Shown piece by piece: positions 53,101-61,314 of a stretch of 64,000 bases of DNA (the first letter of the stretch is position 1; every line of letters starts with the position of its first letter). The position numbers were made by a program, and so were the translations under genes. The stretch spans positions 2,852,001 to 2,916,000 of the forward strand of contig NZ_CP117879.1 of NCBI RefSeq assembly GCF_028736155.1, written 5' to 3'. The notes under the pieces were generated by a model. That model saw nothing but the letters and a program-made list of their open reading frames with translations, was not told the origin of the DNA and did not search any database. The DNA comes from Flavobacterium sp. KACC 22763 (GTDB lineage Bacteria; Bacteroidota; Bacteroidia; Flavobacteriales; Flavobacteriaceae).

Positions 53101-53624
53101 TTTATATAAAATTGATAAAGTCTTATCGTATAATCTTTCTCTTTTTTTAATGTTATAGCCAAAATTACCTGTACTGGCATATATTCTAATAATTCTACCA
53201 GTTCAAGACGTTTGTCTGACTCCTTATATAAAATGTGTCTGATTTTCTCCCTCCAGAAAAATGGGGGTTTAAACAAAATTAGTTCTGATGTTCCTTCCGC
53301 AGATAATAATAAATCGATCTTTTTTTTACCTATCAGTATATTTTCAGAAAGCCAATCTAAAAGCAAAACAGTCCTCTTAAAATATATCCTGGCAAGATCT
53401 TTAGTGTTTGCTTTTGTAGGGCTATGCCAGACCAAATCTCTAATTTTCTCTTTTTGATTAGGAGTTAAATTATCAATAAGCAAATTACATACATTAAGCG
53501 ATTTCCACTCTGTATTGTTAATCAAATTGTTCGGTACAGTTGATTTGGGCTGGCTTTTTAAAATATCTTGAAATAAGGTGATATAAGAAACCGCTTCTGC
53601 TGTAAGATCTGTTACTATATCCAT
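50142..53624 (-). CDS. patatin-like phospholipase split by a multi-helix membrane domain
   Basis: 1160 residues. The first about 290 residues are soluble and helical. The patatin core starts at GLAFSGGGIRSATFNLGIL (oxyanion loop GGGIRS 302-307) with nucleophile Ser334 in TVSGGGYIG. About nine membrane helices lie between roughly 412 and 830. The core then resumes, with the catalytic Asp in DGGHFDNTG at 1018. So the Ser-Asp dyad is present, but the domain is interrupted. Patatin enzymes hydrolyse membrane lipid acyl esters, and some act in defence. Single-gene unit with a long AT-rich upstream region. Confidence 0.9.
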   Translation of the reverse strand: MDIVTDLTAEAVSYITLFQDILKSQPKSTVPNNLINNTEWKSLNVCNLLIDNLTPNQKEKIRDLVWHSPTKANTKDLARIYFKRTVLLLDWLSENILIGKKKIDLLLSAEGTSELILFKPPFFWREKIRHILYKESDKRLELVELLEYMPVQVILAITLKKEKDYTIRLYQFYIKKIFEKESETVVTFNDHDLLTREDKDKHAEFWKSEEAEFAQSYLKNDQELLKKLIKNGCSIPFETLFRDELIEISRARKARDKELNLASVSNDYKSETLASHSIKAEQVFDAVGEASEMKLMGLAFSGGGIRSATFNLGILQRLAALNALHKFDYISTVSGGGYIGTWFNSWIKRSGSFSKINDRLSPDKSGDPLADEVRPIRWLRMFSNYLSPNVGIMSPDAWTSGMTWVRNTMINQTVLLLTLLTILSCIYTIYSFWDWARESITQQSILCVSIWSSIILIIGSLIVAIPMRTFYSDEEKESHKLWLINLRKSIINFTRKFKLGTFIPNIILIWGGFSALIISTYFAAYNPNFIGNDKFWFIGLVFCAAFSGFIWVAVWGNYHKRWDLMKRGVGNVTPKEEKNDYAKDEIQESKKIFEKKVGWAIALSSLVASAVLVFLLIVFWSNTNFIYNLFIEHYSNSCKVFFVIGIPCILEIFSIAVIIRMALMGNLFPDYRREWWGRIGGLVHRFILFWIIISFASLIMPDLWEKYSKSNLEGFDWKSLTGWTGWAGFIGWGMKKAFEATDESESKKKSYIDILLKVVPFVFMVGVLLIGSWILDKIEGFNFFPNIKEDWGKFGCITISLLIITVLVSWRVGVNEFSLHHFYRNRLIRAFMGATRSREERIKTANAFTGFDAYDDILLSSMTVKDGYFGPLPLINATLNATVVSALDRQDRKGESFVFSPLYCGYDFSPTRSSTYNVDRIYEYGYRPTNKFSNKNGGPTMGTAMAISGAAVNPNWGYHSSSTMAFLLTLFNLRLGWWIGNPRLAKWKNPDPVFGLLYLMRDLIGKSDINMKYVCLSDGGHFDNTGLYELIRRRCQYILLGDAEQDNRGTCEGLANAIRRCRIDFGVDIDISIDDIIKGKSHIAKGAIKYPGDKKDIGTLIYIKTVVTGEEPADIREYALANPDFPQQSTGDQFFDEAQFESYRKLGYYSIKDISELHLP

Positions 53625-54243
53625 GGCTATTTTTGTTTTTAGAATCTATCAAATTTGATATCAAGGAATATCTCAGGAATTTTCAATTCTTCTTTCTAAC
53701 CCTATAATCGATATAAGAATATGCAAATCGTATATAAGTGAAAATGCTCGACAATGACATTTTATAACTTAAAAATGTCATTTTTGAATATTAGCATAAA
53801 ACATCTGAATTGTTCTGCTCTTATTTTTCTAAAATTGCGAGGAGTGGGCTTGTAGGGGATTTTTAATTTGTAGGAACAAATTTAATAATAATATCTGAAA
53901 AAGAAATAAGTACAATTACCTGTTTTTCAAATAATTAGACTCAATAAATCTTTCCAAAACAAATTAAAAAAAGAAGATTTCAATAAATATAAATCAGAGT
54001 ATTTTTTATATTCCATAACAGCTTAATTATACTGCTTCAAATAATAACACAAAAATTCCCTTAAATTCTTTTTAAGCAAAAAATTATAAAATCCATTTTT
54101 TATAACTAAATTTTCGTCTCAAATGAAAATTTGATAAAACTGCAAGGAAATTATATAAAATCGTTAGCCCTCTTACAATGTAATTTTAGAATAATCTAAT
54201 TAAAGAATTAGCCACAATTATTCATTCATTAAAACTGATTAAT
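53625..54243. other. AT-rich intergenic region
   Basis: 619 bases without a convincing gene. A hairpin with arms AATGACATTTT / AAAATGTCATT (53753-53763 and 53772-53782) lies 130 bases upstream of the patatin start. The rest is unusually AT-rich and I see no repeats of the families found elsewhere in the window. Promoters of the patatin gene and of the 54244 gene must lie here. Confidence 0.6.
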
Positions 54244-54531
54244 ATGAAATCTGAAAATTACACATCTGAAGAATCTGCATTTGCAGCAAATTCTTATGAG
54301 CAACAGCTACTTCTAAACTATGACGATTATCTAGCAGGTGACTATACTGATAAGCTCACAGCTTCTAATCACTACAATCTAGAACTTGGAGAATTGGAAG
54401 AAAATCTTGAATACGATTTTGAGTCAGAGTACGATGAAAATGACTGGGAAGAGGAAGATTTGGATGGAAATCTTGCGGGAGAATACGATAAAAATGAAGA
54501 AAAGCCAGGAAGTTTCGAAATGTTGAGCTAA
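54244..54531 (+). CDS. small highly acidic hypothetical protein
   Basis: 95 residues with very many Asp, Glu and Asn, and Tyr spaced along the chain (NYDDYLAGDYTDKL, YDFESEYDENDWEEEDLDGNLAGEYD). No signal peptide or membrane helix is seen. It is probably disordered or a cation-binding or nucleic-acid-mimic type protein, but this is inference. It sits 12 bases before a lipoprotein gene and is likely cotranscribed. I do not recognise the family. Confidence 0.65.
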   Translation: MKSENYTSEESAFAANSYEQQLLLNYDDYLAGDYTDKLTASNHYNLELGELEENLEYDFESEYDENDWEEEDLDGNLAGEYDKNEEKPGSFEMLS

Positions 54532-54543
54532 AAAAATACTGCT

Positions 54544-55008
54544 ATGAAAAACTTGTCTGTATTTCTAATTTTAATTTCCGTTTTTTCATGTCAGCAGAAG
54601 GAAAACAAAGAAGCTTCTGCTGAATCACCAATACCTGTTGTTCAAAAAGAAAAAAAGCAGGAGAACAAAAAAATAAGCGACACTATTGCTATGAATTTTA
54701 AGAATGAAGCAAATGTGTTTTGGGCAGAAGGCCATATAGATTCTCTAAATTCAAAAGTTTATGTTCAATTTAAAAATGAAGATTTGGGCGAATTAAACGC
54801 TCAAATAATTCCAGATGGAGGAAAAGGAAACATCCGTTTTAATCAAATTATTTTTCCTGATAAAACTGCAGACGGACCATTTGGAATGGATTTGAAAATT
54901 CCGCTCAAACAAAAAGGAATTCACGTTTTAATAATCGGACATTCTTTAATGGCTGATAATCCTTATTATGGCAATTTTAAAGTGCAATTAAATATTAAAA
55001 AAGAATAA
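54544..55008 (+). CDS. hypothetical lipoprotein
   Basis: 154 residues with a lipoprotein signal (LSVFLILISVFSC, Cys near 17) and a Lys/Glu-rich linker. A beta-rich domain follows (about 60-150: VFWAEGHIDSLNSKVYVQFKNEDLGELNAQI, PFGMDLKIPLKQKGIHVLIIGHSL). It follows the acidic protein gene on the same strand. No named domain is recognised. Confidence 0.7.
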   Translation: MKNLSVFLILISVFSCQQKENKEASAESPIPVVQKEKKQENKKISDTIAMNFKNEANVFWAEGHIDSLNSKVYVQFKNEDLGELNAQIIPDGGKGNIRFNQIIFPDKTADGPFGMDLKIPLKQKGIHVLIIGHSLMADNPYYGNFKVQLNIKKE

Positions 55009-55020
55009 AGCGCCAGAAAA

Positions 55021-56199
55021 TTACGCTTTAATTCTCCTTTTATTTCTTGCCCAATACGTAAGATATGCAATCCCTAGAATTAACACCAGTATATCAAACC
55101 TAATGATTTGCGGTATACGGTCAATTTGATCGTTATAATAAGTTCCACCTAAAAGAGCGCCTAAACCGATTCCAAGTTCCATCGAAATATACATTGTTGC
55201 CACTGCTTTTCCTCTATGTTCAGGATTACTCATGTCAATAGTCCATGCGCTAATTGCTGGTGACAAAATACCAGTACCGATTCCGTAAATTCCAGCTCCA
55301 ATTAATAACATCTGAATGTCTCTTCCTGCACTTATTACAAAAAGAGCAATTGAAGTTATGATTAATCCCGCCATGATAACTTTTGGTCTTCCATGTCTAT
55401 CGGAAACTTTTCCTGCGCCAAAACGTACCATAACCGATGCGACAGTAAAAGCCGTAAAAAATAATCCTTTATTTGTTGCGCCCAAATGTTCGCTCCAATC
55501 TGGAATTAAAGTTAAAATAAGTCCGAATGCGGTGTACGAAAGAAAAGTAATAATTCCTGCTGGAAACACATTTCTATCAACAATATCATTTTTTCCTATA
55601 ATGAACATTGACCAATTCAATTTTTCTTTTGTCGCAAGAGTTTCCTTCATATTCATTACAATAATAATTGAAAAGAAGGCTAAAAATGAAGAAGTGTAAA
55701 ACATCACATTGATTCCGTACGAATTCACAATCATACTTCCTAGCGCTGGTCCTAATGCCCCTCCGATACTAAAACATAATCCGTGCATTCCGAGCGCTTC
55801 TCCCCATCTGTGCTGCGGAATAATATCTGCCACATAAGCCGAAGTTGATGTAGGTTTAAATCCTGTTGAAAAACCATGAACCAAACGCAACAATAAAAAT
55901 CCTGAAACAGAACTCAAAATTGGATACAAAAATCCGCATACCACACAAACCGAAGAACCTATTGCCATAACAGGAACGCGTCCCCATTTATCGGTAAGCT
56001 TACCGCTGAAAGGGCGCGAAATTGCTGCCGTCAATGTAAATAATGAAATGATAAGCCCTTTGTATTCTGCTCCTCCTAGACTGCTTAAGTAATTTGGAAG
56101 TTCAGGTATCATCATATTAAAACTTGATGAAAATAATAGGGAACTCAAACAAAGTAAAATGAATTGTAAGGTATAAATTGATTTTTCGTTTTGTGACAT
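55021..56199 (-). CDS. MFS transporter
   Basis: 392 residues with about 12 hydrophobic helices. The loop 2-3 motif GKLTDKWGRVPVMAIGS is near 67-83 and its second-half counterpart GKVSDRHGRPKVIM near 262. LRLVHGFSTGFKPTSTSAYVADI resembles drug or metabolite efflux members of the DHA1 type. Substrate unknown. The DUF763 gene lies 45 bases upstream on the same strand. Confidence 0.9.
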   Translation of the reverse strand: MSQNEKSIYTLQFILLCLSSLLFSSSFNMMIPELPNYLSSLGGAEYKGLIISLFTLTAAISRPFSGKLTDKWGRVPVMAIGSSVCVVCGFLYPILSSVSGFLLLRLVHGFSTGFKPTSTSAYVADIIPQHRWGEALGMHGLCFSIGGALGPALGSMIVNSYGINVMFYTSSFLAFFSIIIVMNMKETLATKEKLNWSMFIIGKNDIVDRNVFPAGIITFLSYTAFGLILTLIPDWSEHLGATNKGLFFTAFTVASVMVRFGAGKVSDRHGRPKVIMAGLIITSIALFVISAGRDIQMLLIGAGIYGIGTGILSPAISAWTIDMSNPEHRGKAVATMYISMELGIGLGALLGGTYYNDQIDRIPQIIRFDILVLILGIAYLTYWARNKRRIKA

Positions 56200-56244
56200 T
56201 ATTGGATTTTTATATAACTAAAGGCTGATAGAAAATTATGATTT

Positions 56245-57465
56245 TTAAAATAATTCCAGCTGATTGTATGGGTTTATAGGTTTCTTTTTAGGAGGTTTTG
56301 CATCGCCAAAAACGGTTTTTCCGCCATATTTATAAGATTCCTCTCTTTCTCTTTGAATTAAGGCATCAAAATTAGAATTTGGCGTAAAACTTTCTTCTGC
56401 TTTCCGCGAAATCTCAGATAGTTTCTGAATGGCACTTAATTTATCGCTATTCCCAATTTTAGCACGATTAATAGCTCTTTGCAACGTATCGATAGTTTCA
56501 TCGTAGATTTTAACGGGAACAGGAAACGGATGTCCATCTTTTCCACCATGAGCAAATGAAAAACGGGCTGGATCTTCAAAGCGAGTTGGAGTTCCATAAA
56601 TGATTTCGCTTACCAAAGCCAAAGACTGCAAAGCTCTTGGCCCCATTCCTTTTAAAAGCAGTAACTCTTCAAAATCTTCGGGCTTGTTTTCGTGAGTAGC
56701 CCAAAGCATGGCGCCCAGTCTTTTCATGTTCACATCTTCCATTCTCACATCGTGATGCGCGGGCATAGAAAGATGCTGCATTTCTTTTATGATTTTAACT
56801 GGCGATTCTTTTACCAATTCTAAAATACCTTCACGAGATTTTGTGGCTTCATTTGCCGTAAGATTTAAAATTGAGCCTTGATTTTCGCCATAAATAAAAG
56901 TATGCGGTTCATTTATAAAAGACTTTAAATCTTGCGAGTGCCAATGGTATCTTCTGGCAGTTCGCGAATTCGGATTCATTCCCTGCTGGATAACAGCCCA
57001 CTGCCCTTTATTATCGACAATAAAATTATGCTGATACAATTGAAATCCGTCTTGAATGGCGGTATTGTCCACTTTTGCAGTAAGTCGGCTGCAGCTGGCA
57101 AGATTAATTCCATCAAGACCCGTTTTTTCGCCAACGAACAAAAGTTCTTGTGGCGTTGCCATAGAATGCTTTCCTTTTCCTCCGCAGATATAAATCCCAA
57201 GTTCTTTCGAGTGCGGATTAACCGATTTCTTTAATGCTCCAAGAACCGAAGTAGTAATTCCAGACGAGTGCCAATCCATTCCCATAACAGCTCCAAAACT
57301 CTGAAACCAAAAAGGATTGCTCAATTTACTTATGACCTCAGCAGTCGAAAATTCCATTGCAATTGTTTCTACAATGGCAAGACCAAGTTTAGACATTCGC
57401 TCAGCAAGCCATAATGGAACATGCCCATAATGTAAAGGAAGATCTGCTGTACCGGAACGTTTCAT
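56245..57465 (-). CDS. DUF763 domain-containing protein
   Basis: 406 residues covering the whole DUF763 family pattern. It begins MKRSGTADLPLHYGHVPLWLAERM, has DWHSSGITTSVLGALK near 64-79, and a helix-hairpin-helix-like LLLKGMGPRALQSLALVSEII near 276-296. The C-terminus is basic. DUF763 is a widespread protein of unknown activity in archaea and bacteria. The HhH-like motif suggests nucleic-acid binding. Confidence 0.92.
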   Translation of the reverse strand: MKRSGTADLPLHYGHVPLWLAERMSKLGLAIVETIAMEFSTAEVISKLSNPFWFQSFGAVMGMDWHSSGITTSVLGALKKSVNPHSKELGIYICGGKGKHSMATPQELLFVGEKTGLDGINLASCSRLTAKVDNTAIQDGFQLYQHNFIVDNKGQWAVIQQGMNPNSRTARRYHWHSQDLKSFINEPHTFIYGENQGSILNLTANEATKSREGILELVKESPVKIIKEMQHLSMPAHHDVRMEDVNMKRLGAMLWATHENKPEDFEELLLLKGMGPRALQSLALVSEIIYGTPTRFEDPARFSFAHGGKDGHPFPVPVKIYDETIDTLQRAINRAKIGNSDKLSAIQKLSEISRKAEESFTPNSNFDALIQREREESYKYGGKTVFGDAKPPKKKPINPYNQLELF

Positions 57466-57500
57466 TTGCTGGAATTAGAATTCTGCAAAAATACTTCTTT

Positions 57501-57615
57501 TAATTGTGAATTATAAATTGTGAATTGTTAATTCAAGTGTAAAAAATTTAGGGTGTGAAAAGCAAAAAACCACTTGCATAACACAATTAACAATTTATAA
57601 TTAACAATTTACAAT
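57501..57615. repeat. imperfect inverted repeat of AATTGTTAATT words
   Basis: The left half (57501-57533, TTGTGAATTATAAATTGTGAATTGTTAATT) and right half (57581-57615) are roughly complementary. It is AT-only apart from scattered G and C, between the DUF763 and AI-2E genes. Confidence 0.65.
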
Positions 57616-58707
57616 TTAAACCCTCTCAATATCTTCTTCTGGTTCTGCAACAGGTTCCGCATTATCATCCAACCATGCTACAAACAATTTATATCCTATT
57701 GAAAATACAATAGGCCCAACAAATAACCCGATGAAACCTGACATAATAAAACCGCCTATCACACCTAAAAAAATCACAAGCATAGGTACAAGAGCTCCTT
57801 TTCCTAATAATAAAGGCTTTAAGACATTATCAGACAATCCGCTGATGATAAAAAATATAGTCCAAAAAACGGCGTGACCAGAATCTCCAGTTGAGAAAAG
57901 ATAAATGATCACTCCAATATTAATTATAATAGGTCCAATCTGTAAAATAGAAAATATCAAACAAATCAAAGTCAATATTCCCGCATACGGAATATCAGCC
58001 CAAAACAAGCCGATAGCTTGAATAATGGTCTGAATAACCGCAACTCCCAAAATCCCTTTAACCACTTGGTAAATAGTTGAAACCGAAATCGTCATAATTT
58101 CTTCAGCTTCATTTCCTGCAATTTTTTTCAGGAATTTCATAAAGAAAGCTTTTCCTCCTGGCGATACCAATAAAACTCCTGCAATAATAACCGAAAGTAT
58201 AAATTGCAAAAATGCTGCACCAGAGCTCAAAATACTTGCCATAATTTTAGAAGACAATTCTTTTATCTGATCTTGATATTTAACAACGCCTTGTTCTAAA
58301 TCTGTTGACATTGAAAGTAAAAACTCATAGAGCGGTTTACCTATTATGGGCCATTCTTTTATAGAAGCACCCGGCGGACTAATTTTAAGTGTTCCTGCTT
58401 CAAAACTATTTTTCAGTTCTAAAAAATTTCCCGTTGCCGCTTTCAGAAAATAAATGAGAGGCAACACCATAATGGCAATAATCAAAATAGTAATGACAAC
58501 CGATGCCAATGCTTTTCTTCCTTTTAATATTTTCTGTAATGAATTAAATATCGGATAAAATACAACAGATAATATTACAGCCCACAGAATAGGCATAAAA
58601 AAAGGCAACAGCAGCTTAAGACAAAACCCAACAAGGAGAAATATGAAAAATAACTGCAAAATAGTATCAAAGAGTTCTTTCTTTTTATTCGAATTGATTG
58701 TTTTCAT
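57616..58707 (-). CDS. AI-2E family transporter (PerM/YdiK type)
   Basis: 363 residues with about eight membrane helices. The family's PLLLGKGALVPMLVIFLGVIGGF region is near 295-317, with a large central extracellular loop (about 85-155). AI-2E family proteins export diverse small molecules or act as antiporters. It is followed downstream by a repeat that overlaps the stop region. Confidence 0.9.
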   Translation of the reverse strand: MKTINSNKKKELFDTILQLFFIFLLVGFCLKLLLPFFMPILWAVILSVVFYPIFNSLQKILKGRKALASVVITILIIAIMVLPLIYFLKAATGNFLELKNSFEAGTLKISPPGASIKEWPIIGKPLYEFLLSMSTDLEQGVVKYQDQIKELSSKIMASILSSGAAFLQFILSVIIAGVLLVSPGGKAFFMKFLKKIAGNEAEEIMTISVSTIYQVVKGILGVAVIQTIIQAIGLFWADIPYAGILTLICLIFSILQIGPIIINIGVIIYLFSTGDSGHAVFWTIFFIISGLSDNVLKPLLLGKGALVPMLVIFLGVIGGFIMSGFIGLFVGPIVFSIGYKLFVAWLDDNAEPVAEPEEDIERV

Positions 58708-58710
58708 GGT

Positions 58711-58846
58711 TATTGTTTTTTAATGGTGAGTTGTTAATGGTAAATTGTGAATTGTTAATGGTAAATGATTTCTTTAAATCCTTACTCTGCTTCTCTAATC
58801 TTGCTTCTTTATACTCTAATCTTGGTTCTTGTCTCTTGATTCTTCT
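58711..58846. repeat. degenerate tandem words (GTTAATGGTAAATTG and CTTGCTTCTT)
   Basis: Two versions of TTGTTAATGGTAAAT are followed by several variants of ACTCTAATCTTGSTTCTT. Similar TCTTGCTTCTT words occur at 59698-59733 and, in reverse, at 12921-12950. It is noncoding. Confidence 0.6.
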
Positions 58847-59542
58847 TTACTTCCCAGTCTTATTAATAGAGAAATTGGCATCTGAAACCAGCCTTCCAAT
58901 CAAGATTATCGGATATAAAACTCCTGTAAGCACCTCAATCTGAACCAGAGAGCGAGCCAAAGGATGAAGAGGCGCTATTTCGCCAAAACCTGTTGATGTG
59001 ATACAGATATAACTGAAATACATAAAACTAGCCAGATCGCTATTGCTTGTAAACTTTGATTCTGTTATTTGAAAAGAACCATCAATATGCTGAAAAAGAA
59101 ATAAATAAAGCGTAGACCAAAAATGAACCAAAAGCATATACACGACAATCGAGCCCACAATGCGATAAGTAGTTACAGGACCAGGCTCCAAAACTTTTAT
59201 TAAAACCAAAGTAATGAGAAGCAGCATAATGGCAACCGAGAGAATAAGATCGGCAAATAGGATAAAAATATTATGTTCAAAATAATTAATCCATTGTGTT
59301 ATAATAAATAAAAAGGGAATTATAGAAATAAGAAAAGCTTGCTTTTTATGTTTTGATAAAGCTATAATTCCAGCGAAAAGAAATAGTATCCAAAATATAT
59401 TAACTGCTGTCATAAAACGCATATAACTGCCAAAAAACGGAATGACAATAAAATGCATGATAAACAAGAGTATCAGCATACCACTGAGTCCTTTCTCTTG
59501 CGTCCAAATACGATATAAAAAACGGTCTTTTTGTGCTATCAT
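58847..59542 (-). CDS. potassium-channel-like two-pore-helix ion channel family protein
   Basis: About 231 residues from the ATG at 59542 (MIAQKDRFLYR). Several membrane helices are followed by the pore with filter TSTGFGEIAPLHPLARS near 187-203. TxTGFGD/E is the K+-selective signature of the ion-channel-2 family. The frame is open to 59602, but those codons (reading FGIGIWNLIFGI) come from the ATTCCAAATTCC repeat, so I reject the longer start. Confidence 0.88.
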   Translation of the reverse strand: MIAQKDRFLYRIWTQEKGLSGMLILLFIMHFIVIPFFGSYMRFMTAVNIFWILFLFAGIIALSKHKKQAFLISIIPFLFIITQWINYFEHNIFILFADLILSVAIMLLLITLVLIKVLEPGPVTTYRIVGSIVVYMLLVHFWSTLYLFLFQHIDGSFQITESKFTSNSDLASFMYFSYICITSTGFGEIAPLHPLARSLVQIEVLTGVLYPIILIGRLVSDANFSINKTGK

Positions 59543-59690
59543 AATATAAATTCCAAATATTAAATTCCAAATTCCAATCCCGAAACCTAAAATAAATTCC
59601 AAAAACTAAATCCCAAATTCCAATCTTGAAGTCTAAAAACAAATTCCAAAAACGAAATTCCAAATTCCAATCCCGAAACCTCAGGAAAAG
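59543..59690. repeat. ATTCCAAATTCCAATC tandem-like repeats
   Basis: Five variants of AATTCCAAATTCCAATCNNGAA in one orientation precede the channel gene. They share the word with 39335-39440 and 44730-45000. The frame encoding a Phe-Gly-Ile-Trp-Asn-Leu-rich peptide is fortuitous. Confidence 0.75.
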
Positions 59691-59742
59691 TTCTATATTC
59701 TTACTTCTTTACTCTTGCTTCTTGCTTCTTTAATCCCCACCC

Positions 59743-61311
59743 TCAAATCGGTATCGGCTCTACTTCTACTCTTCCAATTGGTCTTCGCCAAAGTTTAAAA
59801 AGCAGAATAATGAAAATGGGCAGAAAACAAACTGCCGACATTACGAGATAAATATCTTTATAGGCCAATAACATAGAAGCCTGAGAGGTCTGATTAGAAA
59901 GACTTTTTTCTGCTTTTTTCTGCGCTTCAGCATCTGATAATCCCATATATAAAAATTGTCTTTTTGAGTTTTCCAGCTGCTGTTCGGCTTGTTTATTTAT
60001 CGGACTCAATTGCTGGCTTAAACCCGTTTTATGCTGCACATTCATATTTGAAATAAAAGTTCCTAAAACAGCGCCTCCGAGTAAAGAAGCAAAAACAGCC
60101 TGAGCGATAATTCCAGTCATCATGCGTGATGTACTCAAATTTGGAGGAATTCCTTCTGATATATATAAGAGCGAAACTGGAAACAGAAACCCCATTCCTA
60201 AACCTTTAAAAATTAATGGCAGATAAAAATCAGATGCATCGATTCCTGGATAGAATCTGAAAAAAAGTATAATATGATACATTCCGTAGCAAGCGAAACC
60301 AATTACCCAAATCGTAGCCAGATAAATTCGTTTGAATAAAAGATAAGTCGAAAGCGGAATCGAGATGCATAACCCAATTAAAAGCGAAAGATGCGTTACC
60401 GCTCCCAGAACGGGATCAAAACCTAATATATTGGTCATATACCCTGTTATGACACTTCCTGTTCCATTTATTAATCCGATATAAAACATCAAAAATGCCC
60501 CCGGAATGACATTCTTAAATTTGTAAACATCTGGATTAATTAAAGGTTCTGCGGTAAAACGAACATGAAGCAGATAGATTCCCGCCACAATAAATAAAAC
60601 TGCAGAAGCCAACGTTACTTTAGGATCGCTAAACCAATTTCTAGTTTGTCCTTCAGCACATAAAAAAAGGATAATGGTAAAAAATAAAATCAGGATAATC
60701 CAACCTCTCCAATCAAATTGAAATTTGGCTTTTAGAGGTGCCACATCAGCTTTATAAAAATACCAAGCCAGAACAATACAAATTAAAAAATTGACATTCA
60801 GGAAATAAATTCCAAACGTCCAGTTATGAAAACTCACAAAATGTGCTCCTAAATATTGATACAAATGCTGACTTCCTTTCTGTATAAACTGAAAAATTCC
60901 GTACATCAAAGCCATATTAAGAGCAGGATTGTACTTTAATAAAATAGGCACCATCGAAGCAAATATTCCAATAATAGAAACTATTGCCAAAAGAGAACGG
61001 CATAAAACAAACCAAGCGATCGTTGGCGCAAATAATGAAGCCGTGTTGAAAAGCAGAGACAAAAATGAAACGGATAAAATCATGGTACGAACCTTAATCT
61101 GTTTTCCCAGTTTTAATCCTAAAGGCAAAAAAGCAAGCATTGCAAAAATGGGAATGTAAACCGCATAACTAAAAGCGGTCGTAGAAGGCCCAAAATGTCC
61201 TAATATCTGCGAATTATCATAAGTCGTAACATTGAGTCCGTTAAAAAAAGGAATCGTCAGGATATATAATCCTGTCAGTGTAAAAAGGCTCCTTTTTTTC
61301 CCTGCAAACAT
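59743..61311 (-). CDS. MFS drug efflux permease (EmrB/DHA2-like)
   Basis: 522 residues with about 14 hydrophobic segments, as in the DHA2 class. It is the last gene of an operon in which the HlyD adaptor stop is only three bases upstream. A hydrophilic loop near 425-465 (KTGLSQQLSPINKQAEQQLENSKRQF) is periplasmic. With HlyD and TolC it forms a tripartite exporter of toxic hydrophobic compounds. The strongly divergent MFS motif A makes the substrate uncertain. Confidence 0.88.
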   Translation of the reverse strand: MFAGKKRSLFTLTGLYILTIPFFNGLNVTTYDNSQILGHFGPSTTAFSYAVYIPIFAMLAFLPLGLKLGKQIKVRTMILSVSFLSLLFNTASLFAPTIAWFVLCRSLLAIVSIIGIFASMVPILLKYNPALNMALMYGIFQFIQKGSQHLYQYLGAHFVSFHNWTFGIYFLNVNFLICIVLAWYFYKADVAPLKAKFQFDWRGWIILILFFTIILFLCAEGQTRNWFSDPKVTLASAVLFIVAGIYLLHVRFTAEPLINPDVYKFKNVIPGAFLMFYIGLINGTGSVITGYMTNILGFDPVLGAVTHLSLLIGLCISIPLSTYLLFKRIYLATIWVIGFACYGMYHIILFFRFYPGIDASDFYLPLIFKGLGMGFLFPVSLLYISEGIPPNLSTSRMMTGIIAQAVFASLLGGAVLGTFISNMNVQHKTGLSQQLSPINKQAEQQLENSKRQFLYMGLSDAEAQKKAEKSLSNQTSQASMLLAYKDIYLVMSAVCFLPIFIILLFKLWRRPIGRVEVEPIPI

Positions 61312-61314
61312 CTC

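Noticed and set aside
49674..53624. Integration of a mobile element at the tmRNA gene, a common attachment site.
   Set aside because: No integrase, no direct repeat of the ssrA 3' end and no phage-like genes are seen downstream; the tmRNA terminator is intact.
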